Part shown: in pieces, positions 51,345-59,338 of the stretch
Position numbering within the stretch: position 1 is the first letter of the stretch
Layout: each line of letters begins with the position of its first letter
Assembly: GCF_001887355.1 (NCBI RefSeq)
Contig: NZ_MPIN01000002.1
Location: 496,001 to 560,000 of the forward strand
DNA: 64,000 bases
Direction of reading: 5' to 3'
From: Cystobacter ferrugineus
GTDB lineage: Bacteria; Myxococcota; Myxococcia; Myxococcales; Myxococcaceae
Program-made: the position numbers and the translations under genes
The notes under the pieces: generated by a model
Seen by the model: only the letters and a program-made list of their open reading frames with translations
Told to the model about the DNA's origin: nothing
The model's database searches: none

Positions 51345-52651
51345 GGAACAATGACTCGAATGTTTGTTGCAGGTGGCATCTCCGTGGGGACTGCGAATCC
51401 CTTGGCTGCGGCAGCCCTTGCCTCAAGTGAGCCAGGTCCGAATACCCGTCCCCACCCCTTCACGGGATCATGGATACGAAGTTGTTCCGTAGGAACATCA
51501 AACTCCACGAAGTGGGTGCTTTTCGGCGGAGGTTGGAACGCGGAAGCATTGGGCGGAACTGCTACGTGGGTGGCACCAGCACTGTTGAGCGGGGCCTGTA
51601 CCCGCCCGCTCTCCAGCATCGCCTTGTACTCGGCCTCGGACATCCATCGGCCAACCCGGGTTGTTCCCGCCTCACTCGTGGGTCGCCCTGTCTGGCCACC
51701 CTGCTTCAAGGGTGGTTCTTCGCCCCCGGGCCCCATGGCAGTGGCGGCTACGGCGGTCGGCGCTAGCCCCACCACCAGTTCCCGGGTCCCCATCGCCACG
51801 GTTCCTACCAGCCCCGCCGCCTCTAGCCTCACCCCTGTGCGTGCCGTGGAGGCCACCGCCGCTTGATGGAAGCCGGGCAACTTGGGCCCTTTGGTCAGGA
51901 AGCTCGTCTGGCCTGCGATGGCTGCTGTCGCCAGCAGGAGGAGCACGCGCATACCGTTGTCCCCCAGTACCCGGCCATAGCGGCGGCCTGCCTGCCCCAG
52001 TTCCTCGGTGGTGGTCGCACGTTGGGAGTCCTCCAGCAACTGCCATCCGGCTTTCATCATGGCCCACATCGGGCCCAATCCCAGGTAGGCCACCAGCCAG
52101 ACGGTGAGCACGGCCGCGAGCCCCTTTGTCAAAGGATCAGGAAGAAGGAGAGTCACAAGGTATGTGCTCAGGGCGGTGTAGACCATCACTTTGAAGGCGA
52201 GTGGATCCAGGAACTCGCTGATGGGCACTGTAGCCCCCTCCCACACGGAGTCCATGGAGTACGAAAGCGCCAGCCGCAGGCGAGCCAGCGTCTCTGGAGG
52301 TGGCGCGTTCCTCGGTAGCATGAGGCATCCGTCTGCGGGTTCCGAGGGAGCGCATTGGCTCAGGAGTATGTGCTGGGCCTTGCCCTGCGACCCTCCCCAG
52401 GAGGCGAGCACCACCCGGCCTTGCTGCCGCACCGGTGGAGAGAGGGCGAGGGGCATGTGCAGCACGAGATCCGTCAGGGCCCCAATAAATTCCTCCTGGC
52501 GGATCTCAACCGGCGGGGGCTCGGCGGCTGGAGGGGTGTAGACGATGGGGAGGCCCTGCCCTGTGTCGAGGCGAATCTCGGGCCGGGTCACACAGTTTGT
52601 CAGCCAGGGCAACACCAGGAGCAGCCCGAGGCGGCTCCACGTATTACGCAT
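51341..52651 (-). CDS. SitA5-type lipoprotein toxin with TreTu-like C-terminus
   Basis: The ATG at 52651 begins a signal peptide with lipobox LTNC (Cys20). A conserved SitA5-like middle part has LALSYSMDSVWEGATVPISE, two hydrophobic helices (FKVMVYTALSTYLVTLLLPD, LAAVLTVWLVAYLGLGPMWA) and EDSQRATTTEELGQAGRRYG. The C-terminal 100 residues (VGRWMSEAEYKAMLESGRVQ, then HFVEFDVP, GWGRVFGPGS and EMPPATNIRVIV) match the TreTu toxin pattern, an ADP-ribosyltransferase-like group. It is exchanged between kin cells by outer-membrane contact in this lineage, by analogy with SitA. The 436-residue form is intact, unlike the toxin at 32475. Confidence 0.8.
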   Translation of the reverse strand: MRNTWSRLGLLLVLPWLTNCVTRPEIRLDTGQGLPIVYTPPAAEPPPVEIRQEEFIGALTDLVLHMPLALSPPVRQQGRVVLASWGGSQGKAQHILLSQCAPSEPADGCLMLPRNAPPPETLARLRLALSYSMDSVWEGATVPISEFLDPLAFKVMVYTALSTYLVTLLLPDPLTKGLAAVLTVWLVAYLGLGPMWAMMKAGWQLLEDSQRATTTEELGQAGRRYGRVLGDNGMRVLLLLATAAIAGQTSFLTKGPKLPGFHQAAVASTARTGVRLEAAGLVGTVAMGTRELVVGLAPTAVAATAMGPGGEEPPLKQGGQTGRPTSEAGTTRVGRWMSEAEYKAMLESGRVQAPLNSAGATHVAVPPNASAFQPPPKSTHFVEFDVPTEQLRIHDPVKGWGRVFGPGSLEARAAAAKGFAVPTEMPPATNIRVIVP

Positions 52652-52808
52652 ATGCTTCTCCACATGCCTTCCTGGGTTGGGAACAGGAGACAGGAGTCTA
52701 CAGGGCGTGTCTGACGTGGATAGCAGGGTACGCGCTTGGAGTGTCTCTATCCGCATGCGGTACGAGCGCCGCTGGACGAGCGTCACCACCGCACTCGTGC
52801 CCGGATTG

Positions 52809-53000
52809 GTGCTTGCCTTGGTGCGGTCCGGTGGCTCTGCGACGCTCACGGTTCGCGAGGTGGCGGAAGAGCTGGCCGTCTGCCGGGCCACCGTCTACGC
52901 GCTCCTGGAACGCGGGGAACTGGAGCGGGTGTGGGTGGGGCGCTCCATCCGCATCCCGTCCGCGTCCCTGGAGGCATTCCTCGCCCGGGGGCGGTGCTGA
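52809..53000 (+). CDS. Helix-turn-helix domain, copy 2
   Basis: The region repeats 50824-51015 with only scattered changes (LTVREVAEELAVCRATVYAL, ARGRC at the end). The ATG used in copy 1 is ACG here, so a GTG at 52809 is the most likely start, if it is expressed. With copy 1 it forms direct repeats around the toxin-immunity pair. It may be a left-over left end of another element rather than an active gene. Confidence 0.55.
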   Translation: MLALVRSGGSATLTVREVAEELAVCRATVYALLERGELERVWVGRSIRIPSASLEAFLARGRC

Positions 53001-53177
53001 GGTGCGGCCGGTGGTTTCCGGTTCCCGCCCCTATAGGCGGAACCGGAACCGCTTGAGCGCCGTGCCTCTTAACGCGAGGCATTGGGTTAGCCCGTTAGGA
53101 TCCCAGAGGCTAGGCAGGCCGCCATCCATTGAGACATTCCACCGCTGGGGCGAGAACTGAGTCATGCCCGCGCTCTG

Positions 53178-53972
53178 TTAGCCGTTCACTGACCCGAAGC
53201 GAAGCCAACGAATCCAGCGCCGGAGGAGCACGAGCATCACTAGCGGCACAAATGAGATCGCCGATAGTGCGATCTGGTCGGCTCGCGCGGTGAAGGTGAG
53301 CGTCCCTGCGCTCCAAGCGCGTGACGTGTAATATCGGCCGAGATCCCATGGCTCGCCCATCTCAGACCATCGAGAGATGTGGCACTTGGGAATTTCAGTC
53401 AACCCAGCGCGCTGGCGCCATGAATCTGTCGGCCGTGATTCGCGCTCCCGATCAAAGGGCTCAGACGCTGTACTATCAGGCACTATCTTGCCCCCCATCC
53501 GGATGAGTTCCTCGAAGGTGTAGGACTCTCGGATGTCCTGGTTCTTCGATGGGCGGTTGGTGGCCGTGGCTTGGAGGTGGGCTTCGGTGCCGGAGTGCTC
53601 GCTCTCGGTGGCGCTTCCGTCCGAGGAGTCAGGCACTATCTTGCCCCCCATCCGGATGAGTTCCTCGAAGGTGTAGGACTCTCGGATGTCCTGGTTCTTC
53701 GATGGGCGGTTGGTGGCCGTGGCTTGGAGGTGGGCTTCGGTGCCGGAGTGCTCGCTCTCGGTGGCACTTCCGTCCGAGGAGTCAGGCCGTGCGCTTTTCG
53801 GCATGTCGGTATCCGCTGCCCCCAAGAATCGCGCTTTTTCCGCAAGGAAGCAGGACCGCTCCTCGGCGACTACGACGTGATCGTGTGCCTGAACGAGCGC
53901 GACACCGCCCGTGACGAGAACGCCGAACGCGGCCAACAACCAGAAGGCGGAGAGGTAGAGCCGGTGGAGCAT
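53178..53972 (-). CDS. Membrane protein with exact 51-residue tandem repeat
   Basis: The 264-residue protein has an N-terminal transmembrane helix (FWLLAAFGVLVTGGVALVQA), then two identical 51-residue units (PDSSDGSATESEHSGTEAHL through MGGKIV) and a C-terminal transmembrane helix (IALSAISFVPLVMLVLL) followed by a basic tail. The two-helix topology would put the repeat region on one side of the membrane. No family is recognised. The perfect repeat at DNA level means very recent duplication, so length probably varies between strains. Element cargo or accessory gene. Confidence 0.6.
   Translation of the reverse strand: MLHRLYLSAFWLLAAFGVLVTGGVALVQAHDHVVVAEERSCFLAEKARFLGAADTDMPKSARPDSSDGSATESEHSGTEAHLQATATNRPSKNQDIRESYTFEELIRMGGKIVPDSSDGSATESEHSGTEAHLQATATNRPSKNQDIRESYTFEELIRMGGKIVPDSTASEPFDRERESRPTDSWRQRAGLTEIPKCHISRWSEMGEPWDLGRYYTSRAWSAGTLTFTARADQIALSAISFVPLVMLVLLRRWIRWLRFGSVNG
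53476..53781. repeat. Two tandem copies of a 153-bp unit
   Basis: Units 53476-53628 and 53629-53781 are the same except for one base in a GCGCTTCC/GCACTTCC site. They encode the in-frame 51-residue repeat of the membrane protein. Confidence 0.95.
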
Positions 53973-54150
53973 GGCCCCCCAGGCTAGGCGGCAGCCGTGG
54001 AATGGGCAATGTGGCTCGGGTGCTGCCGACGGCGCCGGAGCGCCGGACCGATTGCGGAGGTGATGCCGGGCCTGCCGGTACCTCTGGCGGGGGACCGATG
54101 GAGCATCCCCGCGCGTCCCATCGGTCGAACGTCTGAAGCATCCTGCGAGA

Positions 54151-54675
54151 CTAGGATGCGGCCGGAGGGCTGTCTTTTGGTGCCTCTCCCTGAGCGCTGG
54201 GGGACTCGGGGGTTGGTTCCTTCGCTTTTCGTTCCTTGGCGCGTCTCGGCTTCTTCGACTCTACACCCATCGCTTTCCGCTCCTCCCGCTCCTTCGGTTC
54301 GACCCCCCAAACAGAGGGGCGGGCGAGGACCAGCGGCATCCCACGGGCCTTCCACGCGAACAGGACGATATCCCCGTCAACGTCGGCCAGTGATTCGGTG
54401 AGGGTGCTCGCGTTGTGGGCGGCCCAGATGTGCGCGGGGTCCTCCTCGCCGCGCACCACCCGGCGCAATTGGTCCAGGCGCCCTCCCACCAGTGAGAGGA
54501 TGGAGAAGACGCACACGGGGGCATCCTTCTCCGAAGGGTCATCCAGGAAGCCCTGGCGGGTCACGTAGTCCGCGAGGATCTCCGCGCCCCGCGTGGCGTT
54601 CGCCAGGGTCAACAGCTCCAGGTCCAGGCTGACCGCCATCGGGTCAGGGCTCCTGACTTCGGTCTCATCGGGCAT
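54151..54675 (-). CDS. Hypothetical protein with charged C-terminal tail
   Basis: The 174-residue protein has a globular N-terminal part (LDLELLTLANATRGAEILAD, then CVFSILSLVGGRLDQLRRVV and IWAAHNASTLTESLADVDGD) and a Lys/Glu/Pro-rich tail (KKPRRAKERKAKEPTPESP). No motif or membrane segment is seen. It is divergent from the XRE regulator at 54765 with 89 bp between, an AT-rich gap likely to hold promoters for both. Function unknown. Confidence 0.6.
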   Translation of the reverse strand: MPDETEVRSPDPMAVSLDLELLTLANATRGAEILADYVTRQGFLDDPSEKDAPVCVFSILSLVGGRLDQLRRVVRGEEDPAHIWAAHNASTLTESLADVDGDIVLFAWKARGMPLVLARPSVWGVEPKEREERKAMGVESKKPRRAKERKAKEPTPESPSAQGEAPKDSPPAAS

Positions 54676-54764
54676 GTAGGCCGTCCTTTCGTCGGTTGGG
54701 GCCTACGCTCAAGGTAAACTATAGTTTGTGGTAATGTAAAGGTAACCAGGGCGAGATTGCCCTC

Positions 54765-55076
54765 GTGTCCCCATCCGGCAAGTCACACTCGCGCAAGCCG
54801 CCTGAAGGTCCCCCACCGGGAGACCTGGATGCCCGTGTAAAACGGGAGTTGAAGCGGCTCGGCAAGAGGCTTCGAGATGCGCGCCACGCCAAGGGGCTCT
54901 CCCAGGAGCAGGCTGCGGAACTGATCGGGGTCCACCCCAAGTACATGCCGCGCCTGGAGAGCGGCGGCGCCAATCCCACCGTGGCCACCCTCGTGGCGGC
55001 CTCGGTGGCCTACGGGATCTCCTTGTGCGACCTGTTCAGGCCGGATGACGAGGGAGCCTCAGAGCAGGGCCGCTGA
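54765..55076 (+). CDS. XRE-family transcriptional regulator
   Basis: The 103-residue protein starts at a GTG and has a Pro-rich N-terminus and a canonical XRE helix-turn-helix: LGKRLRDARHAKGLSQEQAA, then ELIGVHPKYMPRLESGGANP and TVATLVAASVAYGISLCDLF. It is probably the element repressor or maintenance regulator. A perfect palindrome with 6-bp arms lies 87 bp downstream, and an AT-rich divergent promoter region lies upstream. Confidence 0.85.
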   Translation: MSPSGKSHSRKPPEGPPPGDLDARVKRELKRLGKRLRDARHAKGLSQEQAAELIGVHPKYMPRLESGGANPTVATLVAASVAYGISLCDLFRPDDEGASEQGR

Positions 55077-55162
55077 GGTGAGCACGTCCCGTGCGCGCCC
55101 ACTTCAACGGCCTACCTCAGGCTGTTGATGCGGATGGCGCAACCGACTCCCAGGCCGCGAAT

Positions 55163-55177
55163 ACTGGTTTTACCAGT
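55163..55177. promoter_or_regulatory. Palindromic candidate operator
   Basis: ACTGGTTTTACCAGT has 6-bp perfect arms around TTT and sits alone in the 327-bp gap between the XRE gene and the next gene. It is typical in size for an XRE repressor site. The rest of the gap shows no gene. Confidence 0.45.
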
Positions 55178-55403
55178 CTAGACGGCCCGTTTATCGTGTG
55201 CGCGGCTTGGCTACATGCCTGTAGCAGCGCACGCGGGTGACGCTATGGCCTCACCCGCCGGGCAAGCCTCCATGCCGGGTATTCGCCCCCAGCAGTCCGT
55301 CGCGGTAAAGGATCGTCGTGCGGGCACGACTGGCCAGTCGGCCACAGCCCCCAGCCGTGGCAGCCCGCGCTTTTTCGACCCTGGGGTGCGCTCTGGGGGC
55401 GCC

Positions 55404-55985
55404 ATGGCATCAGAACCGAAGTGGGAAAAGTGGCGGCTCATGGACTGTGCGCGCCTCTACGAGTGGGTCGCGTTGCTCGCCCGTCTCGATCCGGACTCCA
55501 TACGGGTCGACGAGAATTTGTACGCTTGGAGCACGGTACATTTCCGAGTCGCGGATGAAAATTTTTGGGACCTCCTGCGCATAGCGGAATCGAGCGTGAT
55601 CGCAGGGACACTCACATGCCATTTGAGCAGTCTGGAGCGAGCGGGCATGAGTGAGGTTCTCATGCCCGAGTTCTTGAGGTGGGCCCGGTCGAAAGGCCTC
55701 ACGATTCCCCCTGAATTGGCTCCGGCGGAAGGGATAGGCACTGCCGCCAGCGCAGCGGATGCCACCTCCATCCAGGGAATCGATGGGCTCCGGGACCTCA
55801 TCAACGCTCTAGGGGGGCCAGTGCTCGGCAGCGACCCGGCAGCCGTGCGCAGCTTCGCAAAGAAGGCCGGGGTCATGAAGGATGGCGACAATCCGCTGCG
55901 CACCCCTCGAACGTGGAGCCGCGCGGAGATTGAGCCCATGCTGAAAGCGGCAATCGAGAGCTGGCGTCAGAGGGAGACCAAGTAG
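55404..55985 (+). CDS. Hypothetical element protein
   Basis: The 193-residue protein from the ATG at 55404 (GGGGGC just upstream) is mostly helical, with WEKWRLMDCARLYEWVALLA and a C-terminal PLRTPRTWSRAEIEPMLKAA. It resembles no family known to me. The frame is open 63 codons further upstream, but that part looks non-coding. Placement before the iteron-like repeats and primase suggests a role in element replication or regulation. Confidence 0.6.
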   Translation: MASEPKWEKWRLMDCARLYEWVALLARLDPDSIRVDENLYAWSTVHFRVADENFWDLLRIAESSVIAGTLTCHLSSLERAGMSEVLMPEFLRWARSKGLTIPPELAPAEGIGTAASAADATSIQGIDGLRDLINALGGPVLGSDPAAVRSFAKKAGVMKDGDNPLRTPRTWSRAEIEPMLKAAIESWRQRETK

Positions 55986-55986
55986 C

Positions 55987-56112
55987 CTCCGACCTCCGAC
56001 CTCTGACCGACGCGCCTCCGACTCACCTCCGACCTCCGACCCCGGTCGGAAAAGCTCCGGAATCTCCCCGGTTGGCAGCCCCTCCGAATTTCCGACCTCC
56101 GACTCTCGTCGG
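55987..56112. repeat. Iteron-like CTCCGAC repeats
   Basis: At least six exact CTCCGAC units, several degenerate ones and inverted TCGGA copies lie within 126 bp, directly upstream of XRE, primase and helicase genes. The layout resembles the iterons of a replication origin. Confidence 0.6.
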
Positions 56113-56126
56113 AGCCGTCTGGGCGG

Positions 56127-56375
56127 ATGCACGTTGCGCGCATGCTCATCAGCATTCGCAAACGGACGGTTCCCGGGCTCGGAGAGCGCCTCATCGCGCT
56201 CCGCAAGAGCCGTGGTCTCTCTCAACAGGTGCTCGCAACCAAGGCGGGCATCTCCATTCCTCGGCTCCGGGACGCTGAACGCTTCGGCGCGGCCACCACG
56301 GAGACGCTCAACCTCCTCGCTCATGCCCTGGCCACAGACGTGGACACGCTCCTCGGGCGCAAGGGGGGCGAATGA
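56127..56375 (+). CDS. Small XRE-family HTH protein
   Basis: The 82-residue protein has GLGERLIALRKSRGLSQQVL, then ATKAGISIPRLRDAERFG and LNLLAHALATDVDTLLG, a classic XRE domain filling the whole chain. Its stop overlaps the primase start by 4 bp (ATGA). It follows the iteron-like repeats and may bind them to control replication or transcription of the primase-helicase operon. Confidence 0.82.
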   Translation: MHVARMLISIRKRTVPGLGERLIALRKSRGLSQQVLATKAGISIPRLRDAERFGAATTETLNLLAHALATDVDTLLGRKGGE

Positions 56376-57457
56376 GCGCCGCGATTCCAGCGTGGATGGC
56401 GTGCGTGAAGGCGTGGGGCGTGCGGCATGTGGCCCAATCCTTCGGACTCGCGCCGAGGGGGCGCAATGGGCTGTCCCCGTGTCCAGCGTGTTCGGCGGAG
56501 ACCAGGCACCCGAGCCGACACGATAAGCGCGGGTCGGTGGGGGTCCGGCCCGACGATTCCGGTTGGGAGTGCTTCGAGTGCGGAGAGAAGGGCGACGCTC
56601 TCCACATCGCGTCCTGGCGCATCTCGGGCAAGCGACGGGCTCTCGGTTCGGAGTGGGGCGAACTCCGCCGCGCATGCGCCGAGCGCGGTCTCTGTCCGCC
56701 GGACCCAACGGACACGGCTCCTGGTCCGCAGGTGCTCACCTGGACAGCTCCACCACCCAGGAAGGAGACAGAGCCCGTGCGCGCCAATGCGCTCGAAGTG
56801 GCGGAGGTTTGGAACTCCGCACGGCGGGTGATGGATGACGTGGAGGTGACCGCGTGGCTCACCTCGCGCGGGCTCGACGCGGCCGACGTGGACGATAGGG
56901 ACCTTGCCCGGGCTCTACCCAAGGGTGTTGTCCTGCCTCGCTGGGCTCGCTTCCAAGGGAACGCCTGGGACCGGAGCGGCCATCGGCTCATCGTGCCCCT
57001 GTGGAGCGATACGGGCGCGCTGGCCAGCCTCCACGCGCGAAATATGAGAGCAGACTTGCTACCAGCCCACAAGGCTGCGAGCCCGGCGGGTGCGGAAGTG
57101 CGCGGCCTCGTGATGGCTGATGCGCTCGCCCGACGGATGCTTGAAGGGGCGACCCTGGCGGGCGGGCTGCCCGCCGCGGAACTGGTTGTCACGAGCGGCC
57201 TGTGGGTGATGGAGGGCCTTCCGGACTTCCTCACTCGAGCCACGGACTACAGCGACGCGGACGAAGCCGCGCCCGCAGTGCTCAGCGTCCTGTCGGGAAG
57301 CTGGGGGGCTGCCATCGCGGCACGAGTGCCCGACGGCACTACCGTGGCCATCGAGACGCATCCGGACGCGGCGGGCGACCGGTATGCGCGGACAATTGCC
57401 AGCAGCCTTGCTGGACGGTGCAGGTTGAAGCGCGACAACACAGGGCGGGCCGAGTGA
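56372..57457 (+). CDS. Element-encoded DNA primase (CHC2/Toprim type)
   Basis: The zinc-binding N-terminus has LSPCPACSAETRHPSRHDKR (Cys-x2-Cys, His) and WECFECGEKGDALH (Cys-x2-Cys), as in CHC2 primases and phage replication proteins. The C-terminal half has a Toprim-like pattern (VTSGLWVMEGLPDFLT for the Glu, VAIETHPDAAGDRYARTIAS for the Asp-x-Asp region). It likely makes RNA primers for element replication. It is coupled to the HTH gene upstream and its stop shares a base with the helicase start (TGATG). Confidence 0.82.
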   Translation: MSAAIPAWMACVKAWGVRHVAQSFGLAPRGRNGLSPCPACSAETRHPSRHDKRGSVGVRPDDSGWECFECGEKGDALHIASWRISGKRRALGSEWGELRRACAERGLCPPDPTDTAPGPQVLTWTAPPPRKETEPVRANALEVAEVWNSARRVMDDVEVTAWLTSRGLDAADVDDRDLARALPKGVVLPRWARFQGNAWDRSGHRLIVPLWSDTGALASLHARNMRADLLPAHKAASPAGAEVRGLVMADALARRMLEGATLAGGLPAAELVVTSGLWVMEGLPDFLTRATDYSDADEAAPAVLSVLSGSWGAAIAARVPDGTTVAIETHPDAAGDRYARTIASSLAGRCRLKRDNTGRAE

Positions 57458-58842
57458 TGGGCGGCATGGACGCGAATGCCCGTAGACGAGCCGGTCAGAG
57501 GCCACCGGATCTCGCGAAGCTGCCTGAGCTGACGGTATCTGACGCGCAAATTCCTACGACCAAGGGGGGCGTGCGGATGGAACAGCCTCCCGCGCGTCTG
57601 TCGCTGCAATCGCCCGCGCTCCACGGCCTGGCTGGAGACCTCGTGCGCACCATCGAGCCGCACACGGAAGCCGATCCGGCTGCCATCCTGGTTCAGTTCC
57701 TGGTGGCAGCAGGCAACGCGATGGGTCGCTCGCCGTTCTTCAAGGTCGAGGCGACCCGGCATCACACCAACCTCTTCGCGGCCATCGTTGGCCAGAGCGC
57801 CAAGGCCAGGAAGGGGACTTCCTGGTCATGGGTGGAACGAGTCCTGGCGACTGCGGAGCCGGAGTGGGGTCCCCGCCTTCAAAAGGGCCTCAGTTCAGGC
57901 GAGGGGCTCATCCATGCCGTTCGCGATGGGGCCGCCGAAGACCCGGGAGTCACCGACAAGCGGTTGACGGTGATCGAGTCGGAGTTTTCTTCGGTCCTCC
58001 GCCGGATGAACCGAGAGGGGAACAGCCTCTCCGCAATCCTCCGCGAGGCATGGGATTCCGGCTCGCTCCAGGTTCTCACCAAGGGGACGCCTCAGCGAGC
58101 CACCGAAGCGCACTTGTCCGTTGTGACGCACATCACGATTCCGGAACTGCGCGCGTTGCTCTCGGCTACGGACATGTCCAACGGCCTTGCCAACCGCTTC
58201 CTGTGGGTATTCGCGCGCCGCTCCAAGCTCCTGCCCGAGGGAGGCCGCCTCGAAGATGGTTCGCTTTCTTCGCTTTCTTCGCGCCTTGCTCGCGTCCTGA
58301 GCTGGGCGCGTGACGTGGGGGAGATGAAGAGATCGGAGGCAGCCCGGAAGCTCTGGTGCGAGGTGTACGAGTCTCTCTCCAGTGACAAGCCCGGACTGTT
58401 CGGTCAAGCCACCTCCCGAGCTGAGGCGCAGGTCGTGAGGCTCTCGCTTCTCTACGCGCTGCTCGCCAGATCCGAGGCCATCGACGAGGAGCACCTCTCC
58501 GCCGCCTTGGCGCTCATGGATTACGCGAGTGACAGCGCGCGCCACATCTTCGGCGGCGCTCAGCAGAACCCACGGGCGAACCGCATCCTTGAGGCTCTCC
58601 GCGAACGTCCCGAGGGCCGTTCTCGGTCTGAGCTGGTGAAGCTCTTCACGGGGCATGTGACGAGGGCAGAACTCGACATGGCGCTGGGCTCCCTCTCCGA
58701 AGCGGGCGCGGCTCACATGGAAGAACAACCGAGCGGAGGCCGCCCTACGGAGCGCTGGTTCCACGGCGCCGCTGCGGCGAAGGAAGAGAAGAAAGCGAAG
58801 TATCCCCCGGCTTCGGCCAGCGTCACGGAGCGTGAGTCATGA
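57457..58842 (+). CDS. DUF3987-type primase-helicase protein
   Basis: The 461-residue protein contains NLFAAIVGQSAKARKGTSWS, a Walker A-like loop of the DUF3987 group, then LTVIESEFSSVLRRMNREGN and HITIPELRALLSATDMSNGL (sensor/Arg region), followed by helical C-terminal domains. DUF3987 proteins act with primases in satellites, plasmids and phages. Here it directly follows a CHC2 primase and precedes excisionase and integrase genes, a typical PICI-like replication module. The ATG at 57457 uses the TGATG overlap. Confidence 0.8.
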   Translation: MGGMDANARRRAGQRPPDLAKLPELTVSDAQIPTTKGGVRMEQPPARLSLQSPALHGLAGDLVRTIEPHTEADPAAILVQFLVAAGNAMGRSPFFKVEATRHHTNLFAAIVGQSAKARKGTSWSWVERVLATAEPEWGPRLQKGLSSGEGLIHAVRDGAAEDPGVTDKRLTVIESEFSSVLRRMNREGNSLSAILREAWDSGSLQVLTKGTPQRATEAHLSVVTHITIPELRALLSATDMSNGLANRFLWVFARRSKLLPEGGRLEDGSLSSLSSRLARVLSWARDVGEMKRSEAARKLWCEVYESLSSDKPGLFGQATSRAEAQVVRLSLLYALLARSEAIDEEHLSAALALMDYASDSARHIFGGAQQNPRANRILEALRERPEGRSRSELVKLFTGHVTRAELDMALGSLSEAGAAHMEEQPSGGRPTERWFHGAAAAKEEKKAKYPPASASVTERES

Positions 58843-59048
58843 GCAACAACCCTGAGCCCCTCTGGAAGGTGCAGGACGTGGCCCGCTTCCTCTCCCTGTC
58901 CACCTCCTGGGTCTACAAGGAAGCCGAGGCGGGGCGGCTCCCGTGCGTGCGCATCGGCGCGGCGCTCCGGTTCCACCCCGAGGAGATCCGCGCGTTCCTG
59001 GAGCGCCAACGCGTCCCCCGTGGTTCTGTCACCTCGTTGCGCCGCTAG
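58839..59048 (+). CDS. Excisionase-like HTH protein
   Basis: The 69-residue protein has LWKVQDVARFLSLSTSWVYK, then EAEAGRLPCVRIGAALRFHP and EEIRAFLERQR, an AlpA/Xis-type winged HTH. It overlaps the helicase stop by 4 bp. It is expected to bend DNA for excision or to activate element genes. It is a different sequence from the HTH copies at 50857 and 52809, so the element carries two HTH lineages. Confidence 0.85.
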   Translation: MSNNPEPLWKVQDVARFLSLSTSWVYKEAEAGRLPCVRIGAALRFHPEEIRAFLERQRVPRGSVTSLRR

Positions 59049-59060
59049 GAGGTTAAGTGC

Positions 59061-59336
59061 ATGCTCTCTTCCGTGACTACCGCACGTCGTCCCCGTTCCA
59101 AGCGCAGCACGCCAGCACCGCAGGTGCTCACCCTGGCCGAACTCCGGCGGCTGCGGGGTCTCACCCAAGTTGAGGCGGCCACCGCTGCGGGAATGGATCA
59201 GTCCGAGTTGTCCAAGGCGGAGCGCCGGGCGGACCACCGGCTCTCCACGCTCCAGCGCTACGTGGAGGCGCTCGGGGGCAAGCTGGAAGTGTTCGCCCGC
59301 TTCGGCTCGAAGCGCGTTCGCCTCAAGGAGATCTGA
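59061..59336 (+). CDS. XRE-family HTH protein
   Basis: The 91-residue protein has a basic N-terminus (RRPRSKRSTPAP) and an XRE domain (LAELRRLRGLTQVEAATAAG, then MDQSELSKAERRADHRLSTL), ending VEALGGKLEVFARFGSKRVR. This resembles HigA-like antitoxins, but no toxin gene adjoins it. It lies 2 bp before the integrase start and probably regulates it. Confidence 0.82.
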   Translation: MLSSVTTARRPRSKRSTPAPQVLTLAELRRLRGLTQVEAATAAGMDQSELSKAERRADHRLSTLQRYVEALGGKLEVFARFGSKRVRLKEI

Positions 59337-59338
59337 CC

